Assembly: GCF_000222305.1 (NCBI RefSeq)
Contig: NC_015921.1
Span: forward strand, 434,001-498,000
Reading direction: 5' to 3'
Length of the DNA stretch: 64,000 nucleotides
Source: Borreliella bissettiae DN127
GTDB lineage: Bacteria > Spirochaetota > Spirochaetia > Borreliales > Borreliaceae
Both the position numbers and the translations under genes were made by a program. Below, piece after piece: positions 54,427 to 63,735 of this stretch (positions are counted from its first letter, which is position 1; each line of letters begins with the position of its first letter). A model generated the notes under the pieces. The model had not been told where the DNA came from. It did no database searches and saw only the letters and a list, made by a program, of their open reading frames with translations.

Positions 54427-54650
54427 AGATTTTGAGTTTTATTTTATGCATGTTAATGAACTTATTTTTTATGTTTTTAGTGTTCTTTTTCGAGTTTTTT
54501 TTAGTTGTTAAATTTAGCATTATTGTAAAACCTTATTTACAAGTTATATTGATTTTTATGATGATTGTTTTTGCTGTTTTTGCGGGGTATTTTGTGTCAA
54601 TTTTTATTGTAAAAAGTTTTCTTATTAAGTTGTTTGAACTAGATCAATAA
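54423..54650 (+). CDS. Small membrane protein of unknown function
   Basis: A 75-aa protein with two strong hydrophobic segments (residues 3-30 and 33-63) and almost no polar loop. The ATG overlaps the lspA stop by 4 nt. Possibly a small subunit or regulator of a membrane protein; no family recognised. Confidence 0.6.
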   Translation: MKILSFILCMLMNLFFMFLVFFFEFFLVVKFSIIVKPYLQVILIFMMIVFAVFAGYFVSIFIVKSFLIKLFELDQ

Positions 54651-54663
54651 AAAGAGAGGCTTT

Positions 54664-55485
54664 GTGTCTTTAAGGGTTTTAGTTGCTGGTGAGGTTGTCG
54701 GCAAAGCTGGGATTATTGTTATAAAGTCCTTTTTATCATCCTTTAAGCCTGAAAAAAAGATCGATTTTGTAATATCTGGCAATAATTTTACTACAGGTTT
54801 AAGGGGTCTTGGCAAGAGACATGCCTTTTTATTAAAAAAGTATGGAATTGATGTTTTGACTTTAGGTGAAAATGCTTTTGCAAGGACTGATTTGTCTGAT
54901 GATCTTGATAAGTATAATTTTATTTTAAAACCTTTAAATTGTCCTGCAAAATTAAAGGGATATTCTTATTTTATTTATAATATTAATGGCAAAAAATTAG
55001 CTGTGATTAGAATTGTCGGTCAAACAGGAATAACCAAATATAAATTTAATCATCCTTTTTATAGTTTTGATTTTTTTTATCAAAGAATCAAAATGCAAAC
55101 AAATAATATTATTGTTCTTTTTGATTCAAATACTACAGCTGAAGTTAATGCTTTGTTTTTTTATTTAAAATCAAGAGTTAGTGCTTGTCTTGGAACCGGG
55201 AAAAGGATTTTAACAGCTGATTTGAGAATTTTAGATAATACTGCTATTATAACTGATTTAGGCAGAGTTGGGAGTTTGGACAGTGTTATTGGATATTCTC
55301 CCGATTTAGAGGTGGATAAATTTTTGAAAGGATTTTTAAATCAGAGATTTGATGAATCTTGGGAAGGCCTTGGTTTTAACGGCGTTTTAATTGATATTGA
55401 TGAGAATGGGCATTCTTTTTCTGTAGAGACTGTTAGAGAATATATAGATTGTAAGTCAAGTTTAAAAGATATGGATATTGTTTGA
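54664..55485 (+). CDS. Degenerate YmdB-family (TIGR00282) metallophosphoesterase-like protein
   Basis: A 273-aa protein that aligns end to end with YmdB, a cyclic-nucleotide phosphodiesterase: AGEVVGKAG for GDVVGSPG, SGNNFTTG for NGENAAHG, TLGENAFA for TMGNHTWD, FDSNTT for FHAEAT, GTGKRILTAD for GTHTHVQTAD, TDLGRVGSLDSVIG for TDVGMTGPYDGILG. The metal ligands Asp8, Glu39, Asn67, His68, His150, His175 and His177 are all replaced; only Asn40 survives (Asn41 here). Start GTG with GAGAGG upstream. Probably a non-catalytic member with a structural or binding role. Confidence 0.8.
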   Translation: MSLRVLVAGEVVGKAGIIVIKSFLSSFKPEKKIDFVISGNNFTTGLRGLGKRHAFLLKKYGIDVLTLGENAFARTDLSDDLDKYNFILKPLNCPAKLKGYSYFIYNINGKKLAVIRIVGQTGITKYKFNHPFYSFDFFYQRIKMQTNNIIVLFDSNTTAEVNALFFYLKSRVSACLGTGKRILTADLRILDNTAIITDLGRVGSLDSVIGYSPDLEVDKFLKGFLNQRFDESWEGLGFNGVLIDIDENGHSFSVETVREYIDCKSSLKDMDIV

Positions 55486-55574
55486 TATTTATATCTTTAG
55501 ATATTCTTTAAATTTTAATAATCTTATCTGTGTGATTTAATTTTATTAAGTCTTTATGTATAGGAGGATTTATT

Positions 55575-56858
55575 GTGTATAGCTATATTGTAGAAGGTGG
55601 TTATAAGATAAGTGGTCAAATTACAGCTAGTGGGAATAAGAACGCTGCTTTGCCTTGTATTTTGGCTGCTTTACTTACTAATGAAGAGGTTATTTTAGAA
55701 AACATTCCTAATATTAATGATGTAAAAGTTGTTTTAGATATTTTAAGTGATATAGGGGCAGATATTGTAAGAGAGGGGAATACTTTAAAAATAAAAGTTT
55801 TAAATATTGTAAAAACAGAAATAGATTCCTCTCTTACGGATTTAATTAGGGCTTCCATACTTTTATTAGGACCTTTTGTTTCTAGATTTGGGGAAATAGA
55901 TATGGCGCTTCCAGGAGGAGATGTAATTGGAAAGAGGCGGCTTGATACTCATTTTTACGGACTTTGCAAGCTGGGGGCCAAATTAATTACAAAAGACGGA
56001 AGAATTGTTTTAAAGGCTAACAAGCTTGTTGGAGCTGAAATGTTTTTAGATGAAGCTTCAGTTACAGCTACAGAAAATATCATTATGGCCGCAGTTCTTG
56101 CTGAAGGAAATACCGTTATTATGAACGCTGCTTGTGAGCCGCATGTTCAAGATTTATGTAATATGTTAAATTCAATGGGTGCTAATATTTTAGGAATTGG
56201 TTCGAATATTTTAGAAATAAGAGGTGTAAAAAAATTAAGTGGGACTGTATTTAGAATAGGGGCCGATTTTATGCAAGTTGGTTCTCTAATTAGCCTTGCT
56301 GCATTAACAGGGGGTGAGCTGGAAATTAAAAAAGCAGATCCCCATCATTTCAGATTAATTAGGTATGTATATTCAAGACTTGGAATTAATTTTGAATATG
56401 ACAGGGAAAATGTATATGTAAAAGATAAACAAGAATTAAAAGTTAAGTTAGATTTTGGTGGACATATTCCAAAAATTGATGATGGTCCGTGGCCGGCCTT
56501 TCCAACAGACCTTATGAGTATTATTATAGTCACTGCAACTCAAGTAGAAGGCATGGTTTTAGTTTTTGAAAAGATGTTTGAATCTAGGATGTTTTTTGTA
56601 GACAAATTAATAAAAATGGGTGCTCAAATTGTGCTTTGCGATCCGCACCGTGTAGTAGTTACGGGTAAATCTTCTCTTAAAGGCAATATTTTGTCTTCTC
56701 CGGATGTGCGAGCGGGAATGTCTCTTCTTATTGCGGCTTTTGTTGCTGAAGGTCGCAGCGAAATTCAAAATGTTTATCAAATTGAAAGAGGATATGAAGA
56801 TGTAGCTAGTAAATTAATTAATTTGGGTGCAAAAATCAAGAAAGTTAAAAGTCAATAG
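55575..56858 (+). CDS. murA: UDP-N-acetylglucosamine 1-carboxyvinyltransferase MurA (fosfomycin-insensitive type)
   Basis: A 427-aa enzyme for the first committed step of peptidoglycan synthesis. ASGNKNAALP (Lys22, Asn23), ALPGGDVIGKR with Asp116 where most bacteria have the fosfomycin-target Cys115, GADFMQVGSLISLAALTGGE, and DGPWPAFPTDLMS. The Asp version is active but not alkylated by fosfomycin. Starts at GTG (55575) with AGGAGG 7 nt upstream. Confidence 0.96.
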   Translation: MYSYIVEGGYKISGQITASGNKNAALPCILAALLTNEEVILENIPNINDVKVVLDILSDIGADIVREGNTLKIKVLNIVKTEIDSSLTDLIRASILLLGPFVSRFGEIDMALPGGDVIGKRRLDTHFYGLCKLGAKLITKDGRIVLKANKLVGAEMFLDEASVTATENIIMAAVLAEGNTVIMNAACEPHVQDLCNMLNSMGANILGIGSNILEIRGVKKLSGTVFRIGADFMQVGSLISLAALTGGELEIKKADPHHFRLIRYVYSRLGINFEYDRENVYVKDKQELKVKLDFGGHIPKIDDGPWPAFPTDLMSIIIVTATQVEGMVLVFEKMFESRMFFVDKLIKMGAQIVLCDPHRVVVTGKSSLKGNILSSPDVRAGMSLLIAAFVAEGRSEIQNVYQIERGYEDVASKLINLGAKIKKVKSQ

Positions 56859-57444
56859 CTTGTGTTGGGCTTTATTATATGTATGATTTATGGAAAATGT
56901 TTTTAATAGAAGATAAAGATAAAGTATTAAGAGATTGAATTATAAATGAAAATATATTACATTAATTTTTATTGTTGAGATTTTTTGTTATTTTATTTAG
57001 TTCGTCTGTAATTTAAAGGATTGTTAGAGTTTTAGTATTTTTATCTAATATTGTTAATTTTTTTATTTTATAGTTTAAAGATCTTAGCGTAAAAAATAAT
57101 ATTGAAAGATTGATAAAAATTTGAATAGAGGTGTTTCTGATTTTGAATTTTTGTTTTTATAATATTAGTTATTCTTTTAAATAAAGTATTTATTTTTCTA
57201 CTTTAATTTGTAAGAATGGTTTTAATTTTTCTGTTTTTGGTTATGATTTTTTTAGTATTGCGGGTTAATAGGTTTTATTTATATCTTAATCATTTAATGC
57301 ATAACATATTGACTGTTAATGGTTTTAACATTGTATATTAATTTTTAATTTTTGAAATTAAAAATTAAATACTTTTTTATTATTGATGAATAAATTTGAG
57401 TTTAGATTTTTTATAAAAAATATTTTAGATAAGGATAAAATTTT
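56859..57444. other. Long intergenic region between murA and the MATE gene
   Basis: 586 bp, very T-rich, no intact gene. A 19-codon frame (56879-56938, MYDLWKMFLIEDKDKVLRD) follows murA by 20 nt and reads protein-like but lacks a ribosome site. No tRNA, strong hairpin or repeat seen. It may be the remnant of a lost gene. Confidence 0.5.
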
Positions 57445-58809
57445 ATGTCTACAAATAAGAGTAAGACTAGAGAATTAATATTAAATGGTAATTTATATAA
57501 GGTTCTTTTTTTAATAAGTTTTCCTATTGTTATAACCAATATTATTCAAGCTTTTTATGATCTTACCGACATGTTTTATGTTGGCAAGCTTGGAGCCATG
57601 CCTTTGTCAGCACTTTCGCTTGCTGGTCCTGTAAATTTTTTTATTATGGCTATTGCTATGGGAATGGCTACAGGAAGCATTTCTTTGATGTCAAAATGCA
57701 TAGGAGAGGGAAATTTTTCTCGTTTTTCAAGGTATGCAGGGCAACTTATTGCTTTAAACTTTGTTTTATCCTTATTTGTTACTATTTGTGCTTTTTTTTT
57801 TATTGATCATCTTTTAGATTTGCTGGGTGTAAAAGGTGAGCTTAAAGAACTTTCAAGAGTTTATTTTTATGTGACAATTTTTGGAATACCTATTATGTTT
57901 TTAAGTATTTCAATTACATATATTTTAAATGCCCAAGGAGAAACTATCCTTTCAATGATAATAGTTATATTTGCTAATATTGTCAATTTTATTCTTGATC
58001 CAATTTTAATATTTAGTTTTAATATGGGTATTACTGGGGCTGCTTGGGCCACTTTATTTTCAAAATTGTTAACCGTTGCTTTTTATTTATTTTTGACCTA
58101 TAGGCTAAATTATGGATTAAAAATTTATCTGAAGGACTTAGTGATAGATATAAGATCCATTAAGGAAATTGTTAATCTTGGACTGCCTTCAACTTTTGGA
58201 CAAATAATGGTTTCGTTGTCTTTTTTTATTTTCAATTATATAGTTATTGATATTAGTCCAAAATTTCTGGCTGCGTATGGACTTACAAACACTATTATTT
58301 CTTTTTTATTTCTTCCTGCTATGGGAATTGGTACCGGAGTTATTTCAATTGTTGGTCAAAATCTTGGTGCCAAGAAAATCAATAGGGTGGGAGAAGTTTT
58401 GAAAAAAGGGTTTTTTATTTCTTTAGCAATTTTATTAATAATAAATTCAATTGTTATTTTTAATAAACAGTTTATACTAAGGCTGTTTACAAATGATTTA
58501 GAAGTTTTAAATTATGCTAATAATTATTTATTGTTAACAACTATTGGTACTTTTGGATATGGATTGCAGCAGGTATTTTTTGGAGGACTTATTGGGTCTG
58601 GCAGGACAAAAATTGCAATGATTGTTATTTTTATTAGGTTGTGGCTTATTCGTCTTCCAGTAGTTTTTATTTTTCAATATTTTGGCATAATTGAAAATTC
58701 TTTAGGTTATGCTTTTATAATTTCAAATTATTTAGCAATTATAATTTTAGTTGCAGTTACTTGCACTCGTTATTGGACTAAGCCCATTTTAATTAAAAAA
58801 TACAAATAG
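57445..58809 (+). CDS. MATE-family multidrug/cation exporter
   Basis: A 454-aa inner-membrane exporter with 12 predicted helices in two halves. Family motifs: PIVITNIIQAFYDLTDMFYVGKLG (22-45), AIAMGMATGSISLMSKCIGEGN, ILNAQGETILSMII, FLPAMGIGTGVISIVGQNLGA. Driven by Na+ or H+; substrate unknown. AAGGA lies 10 nt before the ATG. No operon partner; the next gene is convergent. Confidence 0.88.
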   Translation: MSTNKSKTRELILNGNLYKVLFLISFPIVITNIIQAFYDLTDMFYVGKLGAMPLSALSLAGPVNFFIMAIAMGMATGSISLMSKCIGEGNFSRFSRYAGQLIALNFVLSLFVTICAFFFIDHLLDLLGVKGELKELSRVYFYVTIFGIPIMFLSISITYILNAQGETILSMIIVIFANIVNFILDPILIFSFNMGITGAAWATLFSKLLTVAFYLFLTYRLNYGLKIYLKDLVIDIRSIKEIVNLGLPSTFGQIMVSLSFFIFNYIVIDISPKFLAAYGLTNTIISFLFLPAMGIGTGVISIVGQNLGAKKINRVGEVLKKGFFISLAILLIINSIVIFNKQFILRLFTNDLEVLNYANNYLLLTTIGTFGYGLQQVFFGGLIGSGRTKIAMIVIFIRLWLIRLPVVFIFQYFGIIENSLGYAFIISNYLAIIILVAVTCTRYWTKPILIKKYK

Positions 58810-58901
58810 TAATGAAGATTTATATATGTATTTTACCAAAGGAAATAGTTGATTTGTCTTTAATAATTTTAATATTTTAATTTTAAATCATTTATTTTTT
58901 G

Positions 58902-59291
58902 TTATTGTTTTTCAAAAATATATAATGTGTTTTTTCTTTTGGTGTTGATTTTAGTTTTTAAATGGAAAGTTTTTGTCTCAAGTCCATTAAGTTTTTCTCT
59001 AATTAACTCGCCTGTTTTGCTGCCTTCTTTAAAAATTGCCAATGAATTTGCATTTATATCTTCTTTGCTTTTGTTTTTAAGAGTAATTATTAGATTATTT
59101 TTGCTGTCGGATTTGTAGTTTACTATTTCTATTTTTTTGTTGGTTTTTATAGTGCTAATAAGATAGGTAATTTCTTTTGCATTTGCTTTTGATTTTATTG
59201 TACTTGTTTTCATACAAGATGCAAAAACAATTAAAATGCCATAAATTGTAAGTATTAGTAGTAATTTAAGCTTAAATTTTTGAGATTTCAT
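58902..59291 (-). CDS. Small putative lipoprotein
   Basis: A 129-aa protein with an N-terminal signal and lipobox VFASC (Cys near residue 26). The mature part is basic and rich in Lys, Asn, Thr, with a probable immunoglobulin-like beta fold (KIEIVNYKSDSKNNLIITLKN). No known family. Two tandem ATGs (59294, 59291); I take the second because the -10 box predicts transcription starting exactly there. Confidence 0.65.
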   Translation of the reverse strand: MKSQKFKLKLLLILTIYGILIVFASCMKTSTIKSKANAKEITYLISTIKTNKKIEIVNYKSDSKNNLIITLKNKSKEDINANSLAIFKEGSKTGELIREKLNGLETKTFHLKTKINTKRKNTLYIFEKQ

Positions 59292-59298
59292 CATTTTT

Positions 59299-59327
59299 AT
59301 TATATTTTTTTATTTGAGTAGTGTTAA
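59299..59327 (-). promoter_or_regulatory. Promoter giving a leaderless mRNA for the small lipoprotein
   Basis: Minus-strand TTAACA (59327-59322), 17-nt spacer, perfect TATAAT (59304-59299). Transcription 7 nt further begins at 59292-59291, on the start codon itself. There is no ribosome site. Confidence 0.65.
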
Positions 59328-59494
59328 CCTTTTTGATAAATAAAGGCGTTTGACCAATTTTAATTAGCTGTTAGATTTCAAAAACTATTTACTATTGCTT
59401 TGAATTTTGTGCTTTTCTTTAATGAATATGAAGTTCATGTTAATTTTTGGTGCTATTGTATGTGTGGTTAATTGGGTTTAAAAGTTCAAGTGTA

Positions 59495-59523
59495 TTGACT
59501 ATATTTTATAAAATGTGTAGAAT
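59495..59523 (+). promoter_or_regulatory. Promoter of tuf and the S10 operon
   Basis: TTGACT (59495-59500), 17-nt spacer, TAGAAT (59518-59523). The start near 59530 leaves a leader of about 180 nt before tuf. A second weaker promoter is possible at 59599-59627 (TTGATT, 17 nt, TATTTA). Confidence 0.6.
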
Positions 59524-59567
59524 TTTAAAGCTATTAAAATTTTTTAGAAAAACACGTGTAGTGCGGG

Positions 59568-59592
59568 TCAATTTCTAAAAATTGATTTTTTT
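59568..59592 (+). terminator. Terminator-like hairpin in the tuf leader
   Basis: TCAATTT (59568-59574) and AAATTGA (59579-59585) form a perfect 7-bp stem with a 4-nt loop, followed by seven T's. It is weak (AT-rich) but has the form of an intrinsic terminator about 40 nt after the predicted tuf start, so it could attenuate the operon. Confidence 0.5.
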
Positions 59593-59615
59593 ATTTTTTT
59601 GATTATTTGTAGCTA

Positions 59616-59637
59616 TTTTCTTATTTAAATAAGAAAA
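59616..59637. repeat. 22-bp perfect palindrome upstream of tuf
   Basis: TTTTCTTATTT followed directly by its exact reverse complement AAATAAGAAAA. It overlaps the -10 of the possible second tuf promoter and could be a protein-binding site or an RNA hairpin. Confidence 0.5.
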
Positions 59638-59709
59638 AATTCGTTTAAAACTTTTTAAAGAAATTAAATGTAAGTAGCTATTTAGAATGTGAAATTTAGG
59701 AGGTTAGTC

Positions 59710-60894
59710 ATGGCAAAAGAAGTTTTTCAAAGAACAAAGCCACACATGAATGTTGGAACAATAGGTCATGTTGATCATGGTAAAACAACATTAACAGCGG
59801 CTATTAGTATTTATTGTTCAAAAGTAAATAAAGATGCAAAAGCATTAAAGTATGAAGATATTGATAATGCGCCCGAGGAGAAGGCAAGAGGAATAACAAT
59901 TAATGCCAGACATATTGAGTACGAAACAGCTAATAGGCATTATGCTCATGTGGATTGTCCAGGCCATGCTGATTATATAAAAAATATGATTACAGGAGCA
60001 GCTCAAATGGATGCAGCTATACTTTTAGTTGCTGCTGATAGTGGTGCTGAGCCTCAAACAAAAGAACATTTGCTTCTTGCTCAAAGAATGGGAATAAAGA
60101 AAATAATAGTTTTTTTAAATAAATTAGACTTAGCAGATCCTGAACTTGTTGAGCTTGTTGAAGTTGAAGTTTTAGAGCTTGTTGAAAAATATGGCTTTTC
60201 AGCTGATACTCCAATAATAAAGGGTTCGGCTTTTGGTGCTATGTCAAATCCAGAAGATCCTGAATCTACAAAATGCGTTAAAGAGCTTCTTGAATCTATG
60301 GATAATTATTTTGATCTTCCAGAAAGAGATATTGACAAACCATTTTTGCTTGCTGTTGAAGATGTATTTTCTATTTCGGGAAGGGGCACTGTTGCTACTG
60401 GGCGTATTGAAAGAGGTGTTATTAAAGTTGGTCAAGAAGTTGAAATAGTTGGTATTAAAGAAACCAGAAAAACCACTGTTACTGGTGTTGAAATGTTCCA
60501 GAAAATTCTTGAGCAAGGTCAAGCGGGGGATAATGTTGGTCTTCTTTTAAGGGGAGTTGATAAAAAAGATATTGAGAGAGGACAAGTTTTGTCAGCTCCG
60601 GGCACAATTACTCCACACAAGAAGTTCAAAGCTTCAATTTATTGTTTAACTAAAGAAGAGGGCGGTAGGCATAAGCCATTTTTCCCAGGATATAGACCAC
60701 AGTTCTTTTTTAGAACAACCGATGTTACTGGAGTTGTTGCTTTAGAAGGCAAAGAAATGGTTATGCCTGGTGATAATGTTGATATTATTGTTGAGCTAAT
60801 CTCTTCAATAGCTATGGATAAGAATGTAGAATTTGCTGTTCGAGAAGGTGGAAGAACTGTTGCTTCAGGAAGAATTCTTGAGATATTGGAATAG
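59710..60894 (+). CDS. tuf: Translation elongation factor Tu
   Basis: A 394-aa GTPase that carries aminoacyl-tRNA to the ribosome. G1 GHVDHGKT (19-26), G2 RGITIN, G3 DCPGHADY, G4 NKLD, G5 SAFGA; domains II and III follow. Start ATG at 59710 with AGGAGG 6 nt upstream; the frame opens seven codons earlier without support. First gene before the S10 ribosomal operon, an arrangement also found in other spirochaetes. Confidence 0.97.
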   Translation: MAKEVFQRTKPHMNVGTIGHVDHGKTTLTAAISIYCSKVNKDAKALKYEDIDNAPEEKARGITINARHIEYETANRHYAHVDCPGHADYIKNMITGAAQMDAAILLVAADSGAEPQTKEHLLLAQRMGIKKIIVFLNKLDLADPELVELVEVEVLELVEKYGFSADTPIIKGSAFGAMSNPEDPESTKCVKELLESMDNYFDLPERDIDKPFLLAVEDVFSISGRGTVATGRIERGVIKVGQEVEIVGIKETRKTTVTGVEMFQKILEQGQAGDNVGLLLRGVDKKDIERGQVLSAPGTITPHKKFKASIYCLTKEEGGRHKPFFPGYRPQFFFRTTDVTGVVALEGKEMVMPGDNVDIIVELISSIAMDKNVEFAVREGGRTVASGRILEILE

Positions 60895-60947
60895 GTTAAG
60901 AAACTTTAAGGATATATTTAATACTCTCTAAAGTTTAGGAGAATAAA

Positions 60948-61259
60948 TTGATTGCTAAAGATAAGATACGCGTAAGATTATTTAGTTTTGATGTTAAAAT
61001 ATTAGACCAGAGTGCCGAATCTATTGTTAAAGCTGTTCAGAAGGCCAAGGCTCAGATTAAAGGCCCAATTCCTTTGCCGACAAAAATAAAAAAATATACT
61101 GTTTTACGTTCTCCTCATGTCAATAAAAAATCAAGAGAGCAATTTGAGATGAGAACTCATAAAAGGCTTATTGATATCTTAGAGCCCACTTCTGCTTTAA
61201 TGGATTCTTTAATGAAATTAGAGCTTCCAGCAGGTGTTGAGGTAGATATTAAGCAGTAA
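60948..61259 (+). CDS. rpsJ: 30S ribosomal protein S10
   Basis: A 103-aa protein of the 30S head, also NusE in antitermination. [22 protein letters not shown] and [39 protein letters not shown] (in parts) are diagnostic. It starts at TTG (60948) with AGGAG 7 nt before it, unusual for a ribosomal protein but frequent in this window. Confidence 0.96.
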
Positions 61260-61294
61260 ATGATATTTTAAGTATATGAATTTGAGGTGTTTTA

Positions 61295-61915
61295 ATGTTG
61301 GGATTGATTGGAAAAAAAGTTGGCATGACTCAGATATTTCAGAAAAATGGCATTGTGGTTCCTGTTACTGTTATAGAGTTTCAGCCCAACTATATTATAG
61401 GGAAGAAAACAGTCGATAGAGATGGTTATAGCGCTCTTATAGCAGGTTCTGTTGATCTTAAGAGTTCTAAAGTTTCAAAGCCTATAAAAGGTCAATATAA
61501 AAGTTTAAAAGATATTGAGCCTAAAAAATATGTGATAGAGCTTAAGGGGCTTGATGGGTATGATGCTGGGGATGAGATTAAGGTTGATGTTTTTAAGTCT
61601 GTTAAGTATGTAGATGTTACAGGTACTACTAAAGGCAAGGGTTTTCAAGGGGCTATGAAAAGGCACAATTTTAGTGGTGGGCCATCTTCTCATGGATCAA
61701 AATTTCATAGACATCTTGGTGGAACAGGACAAGCTACTACTCCTGCAAGAACATTTAAAGGGACCAAAATGGCTGGTAGAATGGGTGGAAATCAACAAAC
61801 TATTCAAAATCTTGAAGTTGTTTTAATTGATGAAGAAAATAGAGCCCTTCTAGTAAAAGGGGCTGTGCCTGGTGCTAAGGGTTCTTTTGTTGTTGTTAAG
61901 AAATCTAAAAAGTAG
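61295..61915 (+). CDS. rplC: 50S ribosomal protein L3
   Basis: A 206-aa protein at the base of the peptidyl-transferase centre. GLIGKKVGMTQIF at the N-terminus and the loop FSGGPSSHGSKFHRHLGGTGQ (in two parts, near 125-145) with the conserved TKGKGFQG. Standard length. Confidence 0.97.
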   Translation: MLGLIGKKVGMTQIFQKNGIVVPVTVIEFQPNYIIGKKTVDRDGYSALIAGSVDLKSSKVSKPIKGQYKSLKDIEPKKYVIELKGLDGYDAGDEIKVDVFKSVKYVDVTGTTKGKGFQGAMKRHNFSGGPSSHGSKFHRHLGGTGQATTPARTFKGTKMAGRMGGNQQTIQNLEVVLIDEENRALLVKGAVPGAKGSFVVVKKSKK

Positions 61916-61924
61916 GTATTTAGT

Positions 61925-62554
61925 ATGGAAAGAAAAGTTTTTTCTAAAGATGGGAAAGAGATTGGAACTATAAATTTGGATGATAGAGTTTTTAATATAG
62001 AAATTAGTCATGGGTCTATTTATAATGCTATAAAAAATGAGTTGTCTAATCTTAGGGTTGGAACATCTTCAACTAAAACCAGATCAGAGGTTAGGGGGAG
62101 TTCTAAAAAGCCTTGGAAGCAAAAAGGAACCGGTAGAGCCAGGGTTGGTACAAAGCGAAATCCAATTTGGATTGGCGGAGGCATAGCATTAGGGCCAAAG
62201 CCTAGGGATTATAGCTATAGATTGCCTAAAAAGGTAAAAAAGCTTGCATTTAAGTCTGTATTAAGTTTGCGGGCTGCTGATGAAAATAGTTTTAAAGTTA
62301 TTGAGAATTTTAATATTGAATCTGGAAAAACTAAAGATCTTGCCTTAATAATAAAAAATTTCGCAAGTTTTAATGGTAAGGTGGTTGTTCTTTTGGGCAA
62401 TGATGATCAGATGATAAAAAGGGCCGGTAAAAATATAAGAGATTTAAAGATTTTATCTTTTGATAAACTTAGGGTTGTTGATTTATTTTATGCTAAGAAT
62501 TTAATAGCTTTAGAATCTGCTGTTAACAAGCTCAATGAGTTTTACATTAAATAA
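61925..62554 (+). CDS. rplD: 50S ribosomal protein L4
   Basis: A 209-aa protein lining the exit tunnel. The tunnel loop KTRSEVRGSSKKPWKQKGTG and RARVGTKRNPIWIGGG (residues 52-90) is typical. L4 also represses this operon in E. coli; whether it does here cannot be seen. 9 nt after rplC. Confidence 0.97.
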   Translation: MERKVFSKDGKEIGTINLDDRVFNIEISHGSIYNAIKNELSNLRVGTSSTKTRSEVRGSSKKPWKQKGTGRARVGTKRNPIWIGGGIALGPKPRDYSYRLPKKVKKLAFKSVLSLRAADENSFKVIENFNIESGKTKDLALIIKNFASFNGKVVVLLGNDDQMIKRAGKNIRDLKILSFDKLRVVDLFYAKNLIALESAVNKLNEFYIK

Positions 62555-62574
62555 AAAGGATGTTGAGGATAAGT

Positions 62575-62871
62575 ATGAAGGCTTATGATATAATAGTTTC
62601 ACCTATGCTTACTGAAAAAACTAATACTCAAAGGGAAAGTATTAATGTTTATGTTTTTAAGGTTAATAAAAGGGCAAATAAAAAAGAGGTTGGTGCAGCA
62701 ATAAAAGAACTTTTCAATGTTACTCCAGTATCGTGTAATTTGCTCAATATTAAAAGTAAAGCCAAGGTTGTGGTGTCTAGAAAAGGGTATCCCGTAGGCA
62801 AAGGAAAAACTTCTTCATGGAAGAAGGCATATGTTTATCTCAAAAAAGAAGATAAAATAGATATTTTTTAG
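62575..62871 (+). CDS. rplW: 50S ribosomal protein L23
   Basis: A 98-aa tunnel-exit protein and docking site for SRP and trigger factor. MKAYDIIVSPMLTEKTN and VFKVNKRANKKEVGAAIKELF are diagnostic. I chose the ATG at 62575 with GAGGA 6 nt before it; an upstream in-frame start lies in the rplD-rplW gap. Confidence 0.96.
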   Translation: MKAYDIIVSPMLTEKTNTQRESINVYVFKVNKRANKKEVGAAIKELFNVTPVSCNLLNIKSKAKVVVSRKGYPVGKGKTSSWKKAYVYLKKEDKIDIF

Positions 62872-62892
62872 TGGTTTTGGAGAAAAATAAAT

Positions 62893-63726
62893 ATGGGTAT
62901 TAAGACTTATAAGCCAAAAACTTCTTCTTTGCGCTATAAGACGACTTTATCTTTTGATGATTTGAGCAAAGGTAATGATCCTTTGAAATCTTTAACAAAA
63001 GGTAAAAAATTTAAATCGGGCAGAGATTCTTCTGGTAGGATTAGTGTTAGAAGAAGGGGTGGTGGGCATAAGAGAAGGTATAGGTTGATTGATTTTAATC
63101 GAAGAGATAAATTTAGCATTCCTGCTCGAGTTTCGTCTATTGAATATGATCCTAATAGAAGTGCTAATATAGCTTTGCTTGTTTATAAAGATGGAGAAAA
63201 AAGATACATTATTTCTCCTAAAGGCATTAAGGTTGGAGATGTTTTGGAAAGTGGTCCGAATGCCCCAATTAAAATTGGCAATGCCTTGCCTCTTGAAAAT
63301 ATTCCTATTGGAAGAACTGTTCACAATATTGAGCTTAATGTGGGAAGGGGTGGACAGCTTGTAAGAAGTGCTGGTGGATATGCTATGATACTTGCTTCTG
63401 AAGGGAATTATGTCACTGTAAAATTATCATCTGGTGAGATGAGATTGATTTTTAAAAAATGTATTGCAACAATTGGTGAGATTGGAAATGAAGATTATGC
63501 CAATATTTCTATAGGTAAAGCTGGTAAAAGTAGGTGGCTTGGTAGAAGGCCCAAGGTTAGAGGTGTTGCTATGAATCCTGTTGATCACCCACATGGTGGT
63601 GGTGAAGGGAAAACCTCTGGAGGTCGCCATCCTGTGTCTCCTTGGGGACAGCCTACTAAGGGTTATAAGACTCGCAAGAAGAAGAGATATTCAGATAAGT
63701 TTATTATTAAAAGAAGAAATAAATAG
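62893..63726 (+). CDS. rplB: 50S ribosomal protein L2
   Basis: A 277-aa protein that holds the two subunits together. [15 protein letters not shown] (residues 54-68), [19 protein letters not shown], and the conserved C-terminal loop [20 protein letters not shown] containing the catalytic-region His. Full length. Confidence 0.98.
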   Translation: MGIKTYKPKTSSLRYKTTLSFDDLSKGNDPLKSLTKGKKFKSGRDSSGRISVRRRGGGHKRRYRLIDFNRRDKFSIPARVSSIEYDPNRSANIALLVYKDGEKRYIISPKGIKVGDVLESGPNAPIKIGNALPLENIPIGRTVHNIELNVGRGGQLVRSAGGYAMILASEGNYVTVKLSSGEMRLIFKKCIATIGEIGNEDYANISIGKAGKSRWLGRRPKVRGVAMNPVDHPHGGGEGKTSGGRHPVSPWGQPTKGYKTRKKKRYSDKFIIKRRNK

Positions 63727-63735
63727 GAGAGCATA

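Larger units (their letters stand above)
59295..59709. other. tuf upstream region (promoter, terminator-like leader)
   Basis: 415 bp between a divergent lipoprotein gene and tuf. It contains the lipoprotein promoter, the tuf promoter at 59495-59523, a hairpin with T-tract at 59568-59592 and a 22-bp palindrome at 59616-59637. No additional gene found. Confidence 0.7.
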
